Shown in pieces: positions 1-12,800 of a stretch of 64,000 nucleotides of DNA. Under the pieces are notes generated by a model. It searched no databases and was not told the origin of the DNA. It saw nothing but the letters and a program-made list of their open reading frames with translations. The first letter of the stretch is position 1, and each line of letters starts with the position of its first letter. The translations under genes were made by a program, and so were the position numbers. The stretch is from Gorsachius magnificus (Eukaryota; Chordata; Aves; Pelecaniformes; Ardeidae): positions 103,239,265-103,303,264 of the forward strand of contig CM067081.1 of assembly GCA_034008185.1 (NCBI GenBank), written 5' to 3'.

Positions 1-400
1 GGTCCCGGCACCTCCCTCTTGGCCAAAAGGCATGATTTCGCCTTCACGCCCCGTACGGAGGGCTTTATTTTTAACTTCCCCCCCCCCCCATTCCTGCTTG
101 GCGATGGTTGGAGGGCCGTCACGGACTTACACGCACACCCCGACTCATGTGACAACATTTCCCTGCTTGTGTTTTTCCCCAAGATAGATGCGAGGTGCTC
201 CCCATCACTCCCCGTCCCCTGCAGGGCAGCTTCCCTGCTTCCCCTCCTTCAGACCTCCTTGCCCCGCACGCCGCATCCCGCCGAGCCCGCTGCTCCAGCC
301 CGGCTCCTGTCTCCATGCGCTGGTTCACGGGGCTCTGGGGGAAGCCCAGCTGACGGGCGCTTGCTTCCCGGCGGGATCCCTGGGTGAGGGATTTCAGTGG
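1..400. other. CpG-rich segment at the window edge, no gene assigned
   Basis: This segment has clearly more CpG than the next 8 kb, with clusters near 40-60, 265-300 and 345-375. It could be the shoulder of a CpG island of the neighbouring gene. In human the gene on this side of URB1 is EVA1C, transcribed divergently, but I recognise no EVA1C coding sequence here on either strand. A donor-like CTGG/GTGAGG stands near 380 on the + strand. Confidence 0.35.
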
Positions 401-3400
401 GCAAACAGCTGTGTTAAGAAATGGCCCTGACTCTTCCAAGTTGCAAAAGAAACTTTCTCTGTTTCCTCGTGTTGTTGCCTGACAACACCTTATCGCAGCC
501 CTTAGCTTTAATACCTGTGCCGTTCAGCATAGCTGAGTTTGAAGTGTGTAGGCTTGCTTACAGCATTCATTGCAAAGTGAGAAAACATCTTGAAGTTCCT
601 TTGAGGGAGTTCAGGTTGTTCCCTGAAGTCTTTTGTAAGACTGAAAAGTAAACCAGTGGAAAGTTTAAACAACTTGTCGTTACAACCTTCTACACCTTCA
701 AATACAATGTGGACCTCCTTTTAAGGGGGGACTAAAGGGAATAAATCCAGACACTCACTTCCTGGTTCCTGAGCTGCCCTCGGGAATGAGAGCCTGGAAG
801 CAATGCTGGAAACAGGGCATGAAAGCATCTTCTGCCCTGGGGTTGTGCTTGGGTATAAACCGGGTAGGCAAGAACATCTAGCTGTTTACATCCTGGCATG
901 CGCGGTCACACTGATCTCCTTTCTCCTGAAGAAAAAAAACCATGGGTGAGCAGGTGAGAGCTGATGGAACCAAACTAATTCTGTTAGATCTGTTCCTCTC
1001 CTCCTGCTCCAACTGAAGTTGGATGATGTCCAGCTTTGAATTTCCAAACTTTGGCACCTCTTCCTGGAGGTTACACTGAACTTTGACCAGCTTGAGCTTC
1101 ATGTTTGAATCTGAATCCATGGTCTTTCCTCACCCTCTCCCTCTCCCCACACAAACCAACAACTGGCTAACACATACGTTATAGTCACGCTTCCTTAGTC
1201 TTGGGCAGATAAGAGCAAACCACGTTTCACACGAACCTGCCTGAGGTCAGGGACATTCCATCAAGTTTTACTGAACTCAGATAAATGAGATCAAAGATGC
1301 CGAAGTAACAGGATAAAATGGAATAGCTCCGAAGCATCTGCAGCTGCAAACATGGATAGGAAGAGAGAACAGTAGTTCTGCCAGGTGTGTGAAGCTCTTC
1401 CTTCTGGTTGCTTCAGATAAGGACACTGTTTGCCTTTGAACTGAGCCAGTTACCCTGTGCCTTCCGACTGCGGTACTGGAAGGAGACTTGTGGGAAGTCT
1501 CCTGCCTACTCCTCTCATTTTTTCCCTTGATCTTGCTATACCTGGTCATTTAATCTGACACTTCCCACACTTGCTGTCATGTGTCAGTTCCACCGAAGGC
1601 AGAAATGAATGCCAGGGAAATGTTATAAGTAGCACAGATTTTTACCCCTCTGTAAAAGAAAGCATTTGGGAGCCATACTCGGATCTTCTACAACGGTGTC
1701 TAAATTACTATGGTGAACTTACTTGTCTACCCTAACTTCATACCCGACATGTCTACCATAACTACCCAGCTACCATAACTTCAAGTGAGTGCAGTCAGAT
1801 GATCTAGGGCTTCAGGATGCCAGACCCTCCCTCCCTATGCAGTCAATGGACAGATATCTCATGTTGGGGCCACCTGCTATAGCTCTGAGGGGAAGTGTGT
1901 CACCTCCTCCTCTCTGAACTGCTCTCTAATCCCTGGAACGTGGATGTCAAGGATGGCAACTCAGCCTGCTGTGCGCAACTCCAAGGAGACAATGGATCTT
2001 GTGACAAGTACACAGTCAGTGAGGAAGAATATATAAAATGTCAAAAATCCCTGAGAAATGTCCTGTACTCATGCTCAAAAGGCTTTGAATCAGAAGATCC
2101 TGCGGGGCTGTTTGCCTAATGAGAACTTGTGAATCTTCTCTTTCCAATGAGATAACATTGCCTTTTCTAGCCCCGCGGTGCTGTGAGAAAAAGACCATCC
2201 AGTGGTGCAGGAATGAGCCTGGTATGCTTTTGGCACTGTGCGGGTATAACCCAATGGCAAAGGCAGTTTTCAAGTGGAATGACTGAACTGGGAGAGGTTC
2301 AAAATGTTGTAGGTAACCTCCAGGGAGGTGAGGCAGAAAGGGTTGAATAACAACACAAGAAGAAGCTGGGTGCTCCTGTGTGTAGGTATCTGCCTTTTAG
2401 GGAAGCCTTCCTATGGAGAAGAACAACTTACGGGCATTGCAGCCCACAGGGATTGAAGACATGCTTTCAGTAAAATGGCATTGCCAGGTTTTTTTCCCTT
2501 TTTTTTTTCTTTTCTTTTTTTTTTCCCTGAATGGGGCTACTTTGCTATTCAACATTAACCTAAAATCTGTAACATTTTTCATAATCCCTGCTATTCCCTG
2601 CTACGGGTAGTGCTTAAGTAGTTGGAGACAGCAGTGTAAAAGACACAGGTAGGGAGGCAGAGAGTATTATTTATCCTGATGTGCAGAATGTGTTTCTTTG
2701 CCATAGCCTTGAAAGCAGTATCTACAAGCTGGCAATGGTCGGGAGTTGGAAGACAATGTAACCAATCCAGACATGTTCAGCATGTAGAATTACAGAATCT
2801 CGCAGCCTTGGCCTTTCCTTATGATCAACAGGACTGAGATCCATTTTTTCCCCAAAGGGAAAATGAAAGCCTGTAAGTTAGGATCCAGGCTAGATAGCAT
2901 GTCTGCTTCAAACAGTTTGTCTCTTTTGAACTGGGGGAGAAAACAAATGGTTTCACCGTGTCAGAAATGCAGGAACTATGTTGTTGCATGGAAGCGTTGC
3001 AAGAGCAAAGCCAAAATCTGAGCTCTTCATTTCTTTTTTCTCCATGTTATTAACTTTTCTCGGAACTTCAGCCAAGCTGCCAGTTTGAAGCTCATATCAT
3101 GGCTTGGTGTATGGAAATTCAAATAAAATTAGTGCTGTCAGTTAGGAAATAAACAATGTGAAATAATAGAAGACAGTTGAGTTAGATGGTCTAAAATTTT
3201 CTCTTAGTAAAAAAAATCACAAGATCACATGGCATAGTAACAAAAATCAGAAATGCATAATCTCAGAAATACTTTTTCACATATATATAAACACACATCT
3301 CTCCACTGTACCTCCTACTGGTTTTGCCTCCTCTCTTCTCCCCAGTAAATATACTGGGAGCTGAAATATGTCATTTTCGTTCCTTTCTACCGGAATAAAG

Positions 3401-6400
3401 TTTCCAAGAAGTTCACTAATGCTCTCTTTGGTTTTGGGGGTAAAAAAAAAAATTGAAGTATAAAACCCCAGACTTTTCCCACATTTTAAAATGCTTTATA
3501 ATCCTGCATTCTGACACAGATGAAAACTACAAGACAGTTCAAACAAGTGGGCTGCTACCCTCTCCCTGTTTCTATGGAAATGAGTGTCAGACCAGTTAAA
3601 ACAAAGCACATGCTTTACAGTAATCACTATATGGTGATTATTTAAAATAACATAGCACATTTTTCCCAATTCAACCCCTATTTCTATGGATACAAGAATG
3701 AAAATAGTGGTAGAGAAGCCTCTTTTGTGTTTTTTCAATTCTAAACGTGTTTTGGATGCTGTAAGTTCTCATGGGCTGCTACAGATTTTAAATTCTAACA
3801 AGATCTTCCAGTGTGCGGTAATTTGAACTTGAGAGAGGACCAATTCTGCAAGCCGTAGTTAGGAAACATTCTCATGCATGTAAGAAGTTTGAATGGATAC
3901 AGAGCGCAGTACTTCACCCGGCAGGTTTAGAAGGAGGGGAAATATTTGTTATTTTCTGCCTTTTTTTTTGGACTCACCCGAGAGAGAGCAAAGTTAGCTA
4001 ACAAGTTCTGAGTTTTGATTATAAGCTACATCCTGCTCTTGGCTGAACTAATTGGAACATCACAAAGACCCTGACCACTTCACAAAAAAGCAGTAAGATG
4101 TAGCATATGAAGTTTGTAAAACCAATCTCCTCATGTTTCACTCCACCTGAATGAAATCTCATTCCAACTTGCACATTGCACGTGGCAGAAAGGTCGCTGC
4201 TCCCCATCCTCCTGAATGCTGCCAGTCTTACTGGCACCTCTCCTGTATACAGATTATTTTTTCTAGCAGTACACTTGGGCACTTGCACAGACACGAAGCA
4301 AGAGGCATGCCCCATCTCACACAGCTGGCAACAAGAAAAAAAAAAAAAAACTAAGGTGGAGGAAGAGCAAAAGCACCAAGAAAAAGGCCCTGGGTTTGTT
4401 GTCCTTGCCCTCTTAAAGCACCTAAGTCATCCCAGGTCACTTCCTGATGTGAATCTACAAAGACAGACTGGAAGACACTATGCGTCTTGCTTCTCAGTTT
4501 AGGAAGGACATTAGAACAGAGCTGCTGGGTGGACCACAGTCTTGGAAATCAGCCTGTTTACTTGTGAAAGCCTTTTATCTGGTTCTTGTCACTGTTTCTC
4601 CTTTAATATGTATTTAGGCTAAGATTCTCCAAAATAACTAATGATTTTGTGTACTTGAGACTCAAGACAGCAGCTTTTTAAAGCCACAGAATCAATGTCA
4701 AAGCACTGAAAAATTGGTGGCTTTTTCAAAAGCCTTGGAAAATCATGCCTCAAGGTCTCTCAAGTTAGGTATACAAAGGCATGCAAAGCTGATAGTGTTT
4801 CAGAAAAGAGTAGCCTGTATCAATATCTAACCAGTGAGAGTTAACAATTTTGAGATCCAGACCTCACACTAATTCAACCTGAGCACCTTAAAATTAGAAG
4901 CAAATAACAAAATTTGAAAATAATATTGCATTGTTTCTAAGTGCTTGCTTTTCCTCTCAGGACCGTTAGGGTTCCATGGTAAATTCTGAAGAGATGCTCA
5001 GTGACTGTGGTTAAACTGACTCGGGCTTGGTGATGGTTGAAGATTATTCCATGTATAGAAGGTGGGAAGGGTTTCAGTACGCATGGAAGATACCCTTTTT
5101 CCGCCTCGGTATGTAACTACCCTGTAGTGCCAAAAGTCCTGTTCTGTACATTGAACTAAAGGGTTTATTCAGTTTATCACAAGGAGATACTCATAGGCTG
5201 CTTTCAGCTTGTACATCCTCTACCTCATCCCAGCCTGCTCACTGACCTTCCTGCCCTTCTGTCCTCTTCCCTTCTTTTCTGATCTTTCCATCCTTCTTCA
5301 GCATCTGGGCAGGCAGCCTGCTTCCCAACTCATACCGTGCCCTGGCTCAAAACCCTGGTGCTAATGCACGCTCGTACTGCTGACGCCGCAGGCGAGTTAG
5401 GTCCTTTGATACCGCTACGGCTCTAGTGTAATGGTAGGGAAGATAAACTGTCATTAGCCAGGTTTTAAAATGCACTCCTTTAGCTATTCAGAAAAGTGCT
5501 GCTCCAGCTGAAATAACTAAGAGACTGGAGTGGGAGGCGGGGTTGTTTTGTCTTTCAGCATCAAGAGCAAAAAAAGTTGTGGTTTTACTAAATTGCTGTA
5601 ACTGCTCATGCCAGAGAGGCGTGAGGGCATTGCAGGGCAGTTTCACTGCGGTTACTGCCTCAGCCTAGCCTGCCCTCTCAGCTCCTGAGCCCTTACATCG
5701 TTCTTGCACATCACCGAGACCCCTTGCTTCTCAGTTCCTGGAATTCAAACTTTGCAATTTCTGTATCTCCAAGCATATGAGCTGGCACTGGGCTGATCAG
5801 AGCGAGGGTGGTGGGAGTATGGGGCATGGGGCATTTGGACATGAGAAGGGGAAGAAGAAGTGATGGCACTGGGCTGTGTTGGGAATATCCCCTTCTTGCG
5901 AGGCTGTGCTGAGGAAGCAGTGCTGACAGCCCATCTCTTGGCAGTATCCACCCTCTCTCCCTCTGTGATCCCATGCCTCGGGTGTCAAAGGCTGGAACAC
6001 AGAAAGGTCTGACAAACAGCTGTTATGCCACACAGGAACTTGAAATTTTGGGAAAAATTGAAGGGAACTTTCCTATGAAATAATTCTGTAAAACATGAAA
6101 GAATGTTGAGAAGAACAGTTTTAAAGATGTGATTTCTGATGAAATTCAGTCCCTCTGAATGCTTCCTGTAATTCATTCATACATCAGATGAAAAATTCAT
6201 GATAAGGAACTACTGCATTTCCTACATGCTCTGAACCAAAATTAGTGTGGAGTAGGGGATCACAGGTCACATACGGCGATTAAGTGGTACCACCACTGAG
6301 AGCGGTAGCAGTGCAGTGGTGCTGTAACTGGCAGGGGCTCTGCTAAACTAGACATCGGTGCTTTTAAAGATAAGTCTGATCTGGAATTAGCATGGGCTGT

Positions 6401-9150
6401 ATAGCGCTCTTTAGGTGTGGGTCTATCAGCAGCCCTACTCATGGGGATAATCACTCATCTGTAGTGGGAGGCTGCAGGCCAGGAGATCAGGATGAGCTTA
6501 GTAAGAGGTACCTGGGCACGGCTAGGAAATTTTACAAATTCATATCAACAGCCTTAAGCTAGAGGGCTGGCATAGCAAGTATTGCTGAGCTATAGCTCAA
6601 GGCCAGAGATAGGGGCTGGGTGAGCGGGACAGGAGGGTTCATGGCTGAAAGCAGAAGACAGCCAGCCATTGCATGAGAACGGGCCTAATCTGCCAAACCA
6701 GACTTTGTCTTCAGGATTGCATGAGCGAGGATCCTAGAGAAAGAGAGGAATAATGTTCAAGTTTGGGAGGCAAAGGCAAATTAGGCAGGACTGCAGGGCT
6801 GGGGCTTGTTACTCTAGATACTGTTCAAGCCAGTAAAGGCTTCAGAAGTGAGATTATGGCTGATGCAGGAAAGGGTCACTTGGCTCAATCAGTTTTGTAT
6901 CTGGGACTGTTTGTTGAACAAGGGTGAGAGAAGGAATGAGAATTGTTTTTCAGACCAGCAAATGCCAAATGGGCGATGTGTATCTTGGGTATATGTTCCT
7001 CTGGCAAGAATCACAGAAGTATATTTCAATTTACTGAAAACTGGGCAGCTCAGAAATTAATACTTGACTCATTCACTGCTTACGTCTGTTAAACATGTAG
7101 GCACAACAGAGCCGATGAACTCTGTCTGAGCTTGATGTCTCATTCTTCAATTGGGCCTCCATGAATGGAGATGGCCAAAAAACAGACTTGGGGGAGGAAA
7201 ATGGTCGTAGCTATAACAGAGAAAGAAAAGGACATAGGCTTCCAAGTACAATACAGCAAGAACATTGAAGTGAAACTAAGAGTCTTCCTCACCATCCTCG
7301 TTAAAGCCTACGACAGCTAGTCAGGCAGCGAGGGGAGAGAATAACTTAATTTAAAGTTGAAATTAAAGTAATTTTCACTAGCATTTTGCAGTAGTATTTT
7401 TATACTAGATATTCTCTGAAATATGGTGTGATGATAGTGATCAGGCTTGTAAGTCTGACAACTATGACCTGGAAGATATCAGTACGGGTGCTTTCAGTCT
7501 TTTAAAGGCTGTGATACATAAATATTTTTCAGTTCTACTAGCTCTAACCTTCCTTTCCATCCCCTCAAAACCAAAACAACTCCCTCTTAAGAATGTTATT
7601 TACTTGCCATATTATGCGCCCCCAAATTTCTGGAATTGCAAACACATTTGTGTATCTGCAAACCTTCAATTAATTTTCAAGAAAGCTGTAAGGTTGAAAC
7701 AAAAGATTCCCACCATCCAGAACAACCCATCAATAACATTTTATGGAAGAGCTGAACAGAATTTTATGGAAGAATTGAATTGTGCCTTTGCATAGAATTT
7801 GCTATGCTATGGTGAATTCCAAATGAAACTGCTATCAAAACAAGCAGAAAAATAGTTGAAATCTACTGAGTATTTCTGGAAATACCATGAATTATTAGCA
7901 GAGTTTGGAGTATGATGTAACCAGCAGCATTATGATGCTTTTTAGCCTTGCACTTCTAAGTTACTTTAAAAAAGCCCTTGTACCTATTATCTAGCAGTTC
8001 ATATTTTCATGTTTCCTTTTTTTCCCAGTCTCATGTTCTCCTTTTATTTTCCCCTTTTGTGCCTTCTAACTACACCTTCTTTTATCTTACTCCACCATCT
8101 GTTCTCAAAATATCGCAACATCTTCCATCAACATTAAAACATTTGTCCATCCTAAATCCTAGAATGGTTGTTAATGTTGCCCTCTTCTGGATCACTTTTT
8201 TTTAACAGTATTTTGTTAAAAAAAAATCAGTTTCAACAAAAAATTGTGTCAGGAAAACACAAACATACTCATATCGCTTTTATTTATTACTTATAAAATC
8301 GAAGAAAGGATCCATTTTGTATGGATCTCTGACTTGATTTTCATTTTCTCTTACTGACATAACAATCTCCTTTATCTTCCACTGCTGTTTCAACTGTTGG
8401 TGTTTCACATCTAACAGTTTTATCAGACCTCCTTAACGCTGTGCTTCTCCTGAAATAACTCCTGCTGAAAGTAAAACTTCTGGTTTTGATTTAAGTCTAG
8501 AGAGCAATATATTTGGCCACCTTGAATAACGTGTTTCACAGGCTGACAGGAGACCAGTACCCTTGTACAGCCTCTCACTATTTGATTGCAGTTGTTACTG
8601 TTTGTATAAGGTATTTTAACCAGACAGATTTGAAAACGTAATGGAAGCGTCCTGTTAATTGGAAATCAATTTATGACTATTGCTTTTGCAACTGACAACC
8701 ATTTTACCTTTTCCCTAATATCTGAAGAAGTTCTCTCCTCTCCTTTCTTCCTGGCACCTTGTGCTTTCCCCTTCCACTCCAAAGTTTGTGTCTTCTCAGT
8801 TCAGCACAGTATGGGACTGCAGCCCTGTGAACCTGTGATGCCAGCAGAGACAAAAACCTCCTTGGCCTTGGGAGCGGTGACAGATGAGGGACTGTTGCAG
8901 GGCGCTGGAGATCCGCTTGTGAAGTCTCCCCGCCCCAGAAGCTTTCACCTCTCGGTGGTACCAGTAAGGACTGCGTGGCTGCGCTTCGCATGAGACGACC
9001 AAGGCACCCCGTGGCAGGGAAGAAAAGGTGTAGCACCCGATGTTAACGCTTTTTGTCACCTTGGGCACCGGTTGCGCTGACAGCCAAACACAGACATTAT
9101 GCAAAGTGTAGTTTATGCTTTTTTATGCACTCACACGTACAAAGTGCCTC
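401..9150. other. Upstream intergenic DNA, no gene seen
   Basis: I read both strands and found no exon with a recognisable product, no tRNA and no clear mobile element. The open frames are short and of ordinary intergenic composition. It contains homopolymer runs (T-rich near 2489-2525, A-rich near 4335-4350), a pyrimidine-rich patch near 5220-5300, and a 6-bp inverted repeat around KpnI-like GGTACC at 6283-6297. Distal regulatory elements for URB1 may be here but cannot be seen from one sequence. Confidence 0.6.
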
Positions 9151-9451
9151 TGCTTTTTGCCCCCCCCCCCCTCCGGGGACTGAAGGCCCCGCTGGAAGGG
9201 CGGCGGTCCCAAGACCCGAGGGCCGGGCAAGGAAGCATCAACTGAAACGTGTGACAGGGCCAGGCTCGCCAACAGAAACGAGCAGCCAAGCGCTCAGGGC
9301 TGCCTCACGAAAACAGGCCCCTGCCAGAGGAGGGGGGGTTTTTAGAGCGCGGGCATTTTCCACCCGCGAAGTCCCGAAGGGGAGGCCGGGGGAGGCGGCG
9401 GAGCAGCGCTGCTGGGGGAGAGGGGTACGAGCCCAGGGGGGGGGGGGGGCC

Positions 9452-9461
9452 GGGAAATCCC
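9452..9461. promoter_or_regulatory. Perfect kB-type palindrome
   Basis: The 10 bases GGGAAATCCC match the NF-kB consensus GGGRNNYYCC at every position. The site lies about 230 bases upstream of the URB1 ATG and just after the 14-G run. A GC box follows it (GGGGGCGGCGG). Function is inference. Confidence 0.45.
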
Positions 9462-9654
9462 GGGGGCGGCGGAGGGCGCCGCCGCGGCTCCTCCCGGCGG
9501 CAGAGGCGCGGCCCCACTGCTCCCAGCCGGGCCGCGCTCGCTCACGGCCCGGGCCCCGCTCCCCGGGCCGGGCGCACGGCCGCCACCCGTGCGGCTGGCA
9601 AGGGGGCCGCGGCGAGGAGGAGAGGACGGCCGCTTCCTGCCGCTGCCGCGGCCG

Positions 9655-9661
9655 CTTCCGG
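9655..9661 (-). promoter_or_regulatory. ETS-type site CTTCCGG near the start codon
   Basis: CTTCCGG is the reverse complement of CCGGAAG, the core bound by ETS factors such as GABPA. A weaker ETS core, CTTCCTG, lies at 9633-9639. TATA-less promoters of ribosome-biogenesis genes often carry such sites close to the start. Confidence 0.45.
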
Positions 9662-9687
9662 GGCGGCCCTCGCGGGGCGGCGGCAGC

Positions 9688-9697
9688 GCCATGGCGG
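9688..9697 (+). promoter_or_regulatory. URB1: Kozak context and YY1-like core over the URB1 start codon
   Basis: GCCATGGCGG places the ATG in an optimal Kozak context (G at -3, G at +4) and also matches the ATGGCGG core of YY1 sites, which often overlap start codons of housekeeping genes. The reading frame is open for about 100 bases upstream of this ATG, but with no earlier ATG, so this start is preferred. Confidence 0.6.
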
Positions 9698-9820
9698 TGA
9701 AGCGCGGCGGCGTACCCGCTGCCGGCCCGCCGGCGGCCAAGCGAGCCTGCCGCGAGGAGGAGGAGTTCAACGGCGCCCGCTTCAAGGCGCTGCTGCGGGA
9801 CCCCGCCACCGCCGGGAAGG
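9691..9820 (+). CDS. URB1: URB1 exon 1 (start codon)
   Basis: Encodes residues 1-43 plus one base. A basic, alanine-rich start is followed by [19 protein letters not shown], which aligns with the human N-terminus (AKRARKEELTGVRFKAQL). The KR-containing stretch may be part of a nuclear or nucleolar signal. The donor is AAGG/gtgagg. The 375-bp intron 1 lies within the CpG island and contains the GAT/GAC repeat. Confidence 0.92.
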
Positions 9821-12800
9821 GTGAGGGGCCGGGCCGGGCCGGGGGGGGGGCCGGCCGGCGTGCCGGGGGTGCTCGGCTCTACGCGTGCCCGGCGGTGCGG
9901 TGAGGTAAAGGCGTGCTCCGCCGGCGCAGCAGGGGCTGGAGTGGCTCCCCGGGGAGCCCGGAGACGTCTTCTGTCCTCAGAGCGACGTCGTGGGCATGAT
10001 GATGATGATGATGACGACGACGACGACGACGGTGATCGCGGTTACTATACCGTGGGCACGTGCTGCTGCCGTACGGCGCGGGCCCGCCGCAGAGCCCGGG
10101 CGGCAGCGCCGGCGTGTCCGGGCCCGGGGGGGCGGCTGGTGGCGTGTGGCACGCGAGGCGTTGGCTCCGCGGGTGAAACTCTGTGGCATTTGCAGGTCTG
10201 GACACCTTCGTCTCGGTTGCTAAGACGCTGCCATCACCTGACATATATGATGTTGTGGAGGGATATGTAAAAATTTCCATGGAGTGTGCTGAAATATTCA
10301 AACTTCTGGACGGCGAAAGGAAGCCTGAAAGTGAAGTAAGTTGTCTGTGGGTGTTACCAAGTCTTAGTGACTGGCAGCGTGCATCCCGGCTGGGAGAGCA
10401 ACCCAAGAGATGCTTTGCGGCATAAATAACTCTGTTAATTTGGAGTGGGTTTTGTTTTGTTTTTTTTTCTGGAAGTCACAGTGACAAAAAGTGCCAGTCA
10501 AGTGGGGAATGTCCTTTTCAGTGCAAAGATGTTCCTGGGTTCAATGCTACACACAACAAGTAGTCCCACCAAAATCAAGGCGTTATCGAAAGACCATGTG
10601 TGAAATAAGGGGGCCAACAGAAGCATGTTAAGCAAACAAACAAACAAAATAGTCCAATGAAAGTAATTGGGTTTAGATAACTAGACATCTCCCTGATGCA
10701 TCAGTATTTCTAAGAAGCCGCTGGTAGAGTTGACCTCATTTTTCTCATCTGAGCTGGACGCAATTTTTCCTCATACGATGAATGAACTAAAGAATTTAAA
10801 AACTCTTTTCACTGGGAATACTGTGGCAGTGTTATTAACTTAAATCTGCTTAGAACATAAAATTGGGTAGTGTTCTTTTTAACCTCCACTTGTTGGTCTT
10901 TGCCTTAGATTCCCATTCTTGTCTGTATGACAGCCTGTGTCGTGTTTGGTGACGTGCTTTCCTCAAGATCCCTTTTCCAGTAGAGGCTAATACTTGTAAT
11001 GAATACAGTGCCAGCGCTGTGTGGACTCTGGATGCATCTAGAAGGAGTTAACTGCCAGACTGAGGCAACTCAGATGGTTTTCTCCAGCACGTTTCATTGT
11101 GCACTTATTAGCAGTTGTCTCTTAAAGCACTGGTACAGTAGCCCTAGGCCTTGGCCTCCAGCTGGAAAAGGGCCTTCAAGATCCACCAGCCCGTGCTGAG
11201 GTTTGCACTGCAGTTGGTGCTTGCGTCCTCAGAAGCGGCTGTTGTGCGTGCGCAGTTAAGTCACGCATGTAGGTCTCAATTCACGTGTGAGGGGGTACCC
11301 TTTTTACTTTCAGTTTATTTGTCCAGGATTGTACAGGCCTTCAGTCAGCATGTTGGCTTGAGCTTCCAGCAGAGGTTGTCCTTCCCTGCTACTGAATTTC
11401 GTAAGTTTAGTAACTGAAAAAAAAGGGGAGTTGGCTGACCTCCTGTGGTTCTCTAGTCTTTCATATAGTGTCCATCTAGGGGCTTCCTTGAAAATTCACA
11501 CTCTCAGAACTAATCCTTTAAAAGAGGAAGCATTAATTTGGGAGGGAATTCAGAAGTTATCCTCGCCTTCATATGTGGAAGCTTTCCTCTTGTGGTGGGC
11601 TTACTCTTTTTTTTAACAGTGTTTGTTACTGTTTGCTCAGCTAACAATGTCAAGCCGTACCTGATAGTGGCAGATATTAACATATTTCTATATCTTACAG
11701 ATGCTATTAATCTTTCAAGCTCTAGAAGCCATTTTACTGAGGACAGCCAGCGACCTCTCCCATTTTTCTGTTGTGGGAATGAACATAGTCAAAAAGTTGA
11801 TTCATTCTTACATGAGATTGGTCTATGCTGTTTTGTATTCTGAAAATCACAGGTAAGTCTTCTCTGTACTGTTGTGGAGAATCTGTCAGTTGCTCTGAAT
11901 TGATCCTGATGGGCTGTCTGGGTCTTGCACGTGTGTACAAGATGTTGTTCGTCTTGACTTACTGCTAATAATTCACCTTTATTTAGTGATAATGTTCCAC
12001 ATTTCATAAAATAATTTATTACGTGGAAGTCTTTGCAAGGTGGAAGGTCTGATATAATACACAATATAATGCTATGTGATGCTTTCCTGAGGCTGTAGTT
12101 TTCATTGGTTGTGCCTGTCCTAGTGAGAGATAAAGTGGATGGTATGTTGAGTCCTATTTTAATGCTACTTGGTTTGTGAAGTGTACTGCATGGAACAGGG
12201 AGGAACAGGCTTTCTTGTTCACAGAGGCCGAGCAGTCTATCTTGTGATGTCAAGAAGAGCTGCTCTTGAGTCAGATTTCCATGTTTATAATAGATTTTTT
12301 TCTTTCAGACTGGCTTTTCCTCTGTAACTTTTTCCTGTCTCTTACATCTAAGGCTATTTTAGGCCAATTTAAGCACTCATGTATTATCTAGTCCAGCCTA
12401 AACAACAATTTCTCATGCTCTGTGGACAGGGTGAGAGAAGTTCCAAGTGCCAGAGAAATTTTAATACAAACCTGGGAGGAAGAGGAAGGGAGAGAAAAAA
12501 ATAGAGACTGCAAATGACTTGTCCAAGGCCAATGACTTGTCTTTTGGTCTTTGGACAAGCCAGAATTAGAAAAGCATTTTCTGCTTTCCAGTTCATGGAC
12601 ACAACCGTGCTTCCTGAAACACTCAGTTGTTTTTATTGCAACAAGCATTTTAACTGTACATAGAATCCCAAATATGAGTGGATAGGTATGTTATAAAATA
12701 CATTTTGAAACTATGCAAGATCTGCACTTCTTATTAAGCGTTTAAAGATTACAGCTTTTGGAGAAATCCCTCTAGAACCTGCATAGAGGACGCTGCAGAT

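Larger units (their letters stand above)
9160..10180 (+). promoter_or_regulatory. URB1: CpG island promoter of URB1
   Basis: GC content and CpG density rise sharply near 9160 and fall off just before exon 2 at 10196. The island covers the presumed transcription start, the 5' UTR, exon 1 and nearly all of the 375-bp intron 1. There is no TATA box. GC boxes, ETS-like and YY1-like sites cluster within 60 bases of the ATG, as expected for a housekeeping ribosome-biogenesis gene. A 14-G run at 9436-9449 could form a G-quadruplex. The exact start site cannot be read from sequence. Confidence 0.85.

Noticed and set aside
2786..2813. AGAATTACAGAATCTCGCAG, resembling a CR1 3' end
   Set aside because: Only about a dozen bases match and no further CR1 sequence follows.
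9053..9700. 215-codon frame across the CpG island
   Set aside because: Long frames are common in GC-rich DNA because stop codons are rare there. The product is low-complexity Arg/Gly/Pro, and the frame differs from that of URB1 exon 1.
9821..10270. Frame containing eleven consecutive Asp residues
   Set aside because: It lies in intron 1 and results from the GAT/GAC repeat. The URB1 phase joins exon 1 to exon 2 cleanly across it.
11789..12253. 154-codon minus-strand frame overlapping the end of exon 3
   Set aside because: It is an antisense shadow with no recognisable domain and no promoter signals.
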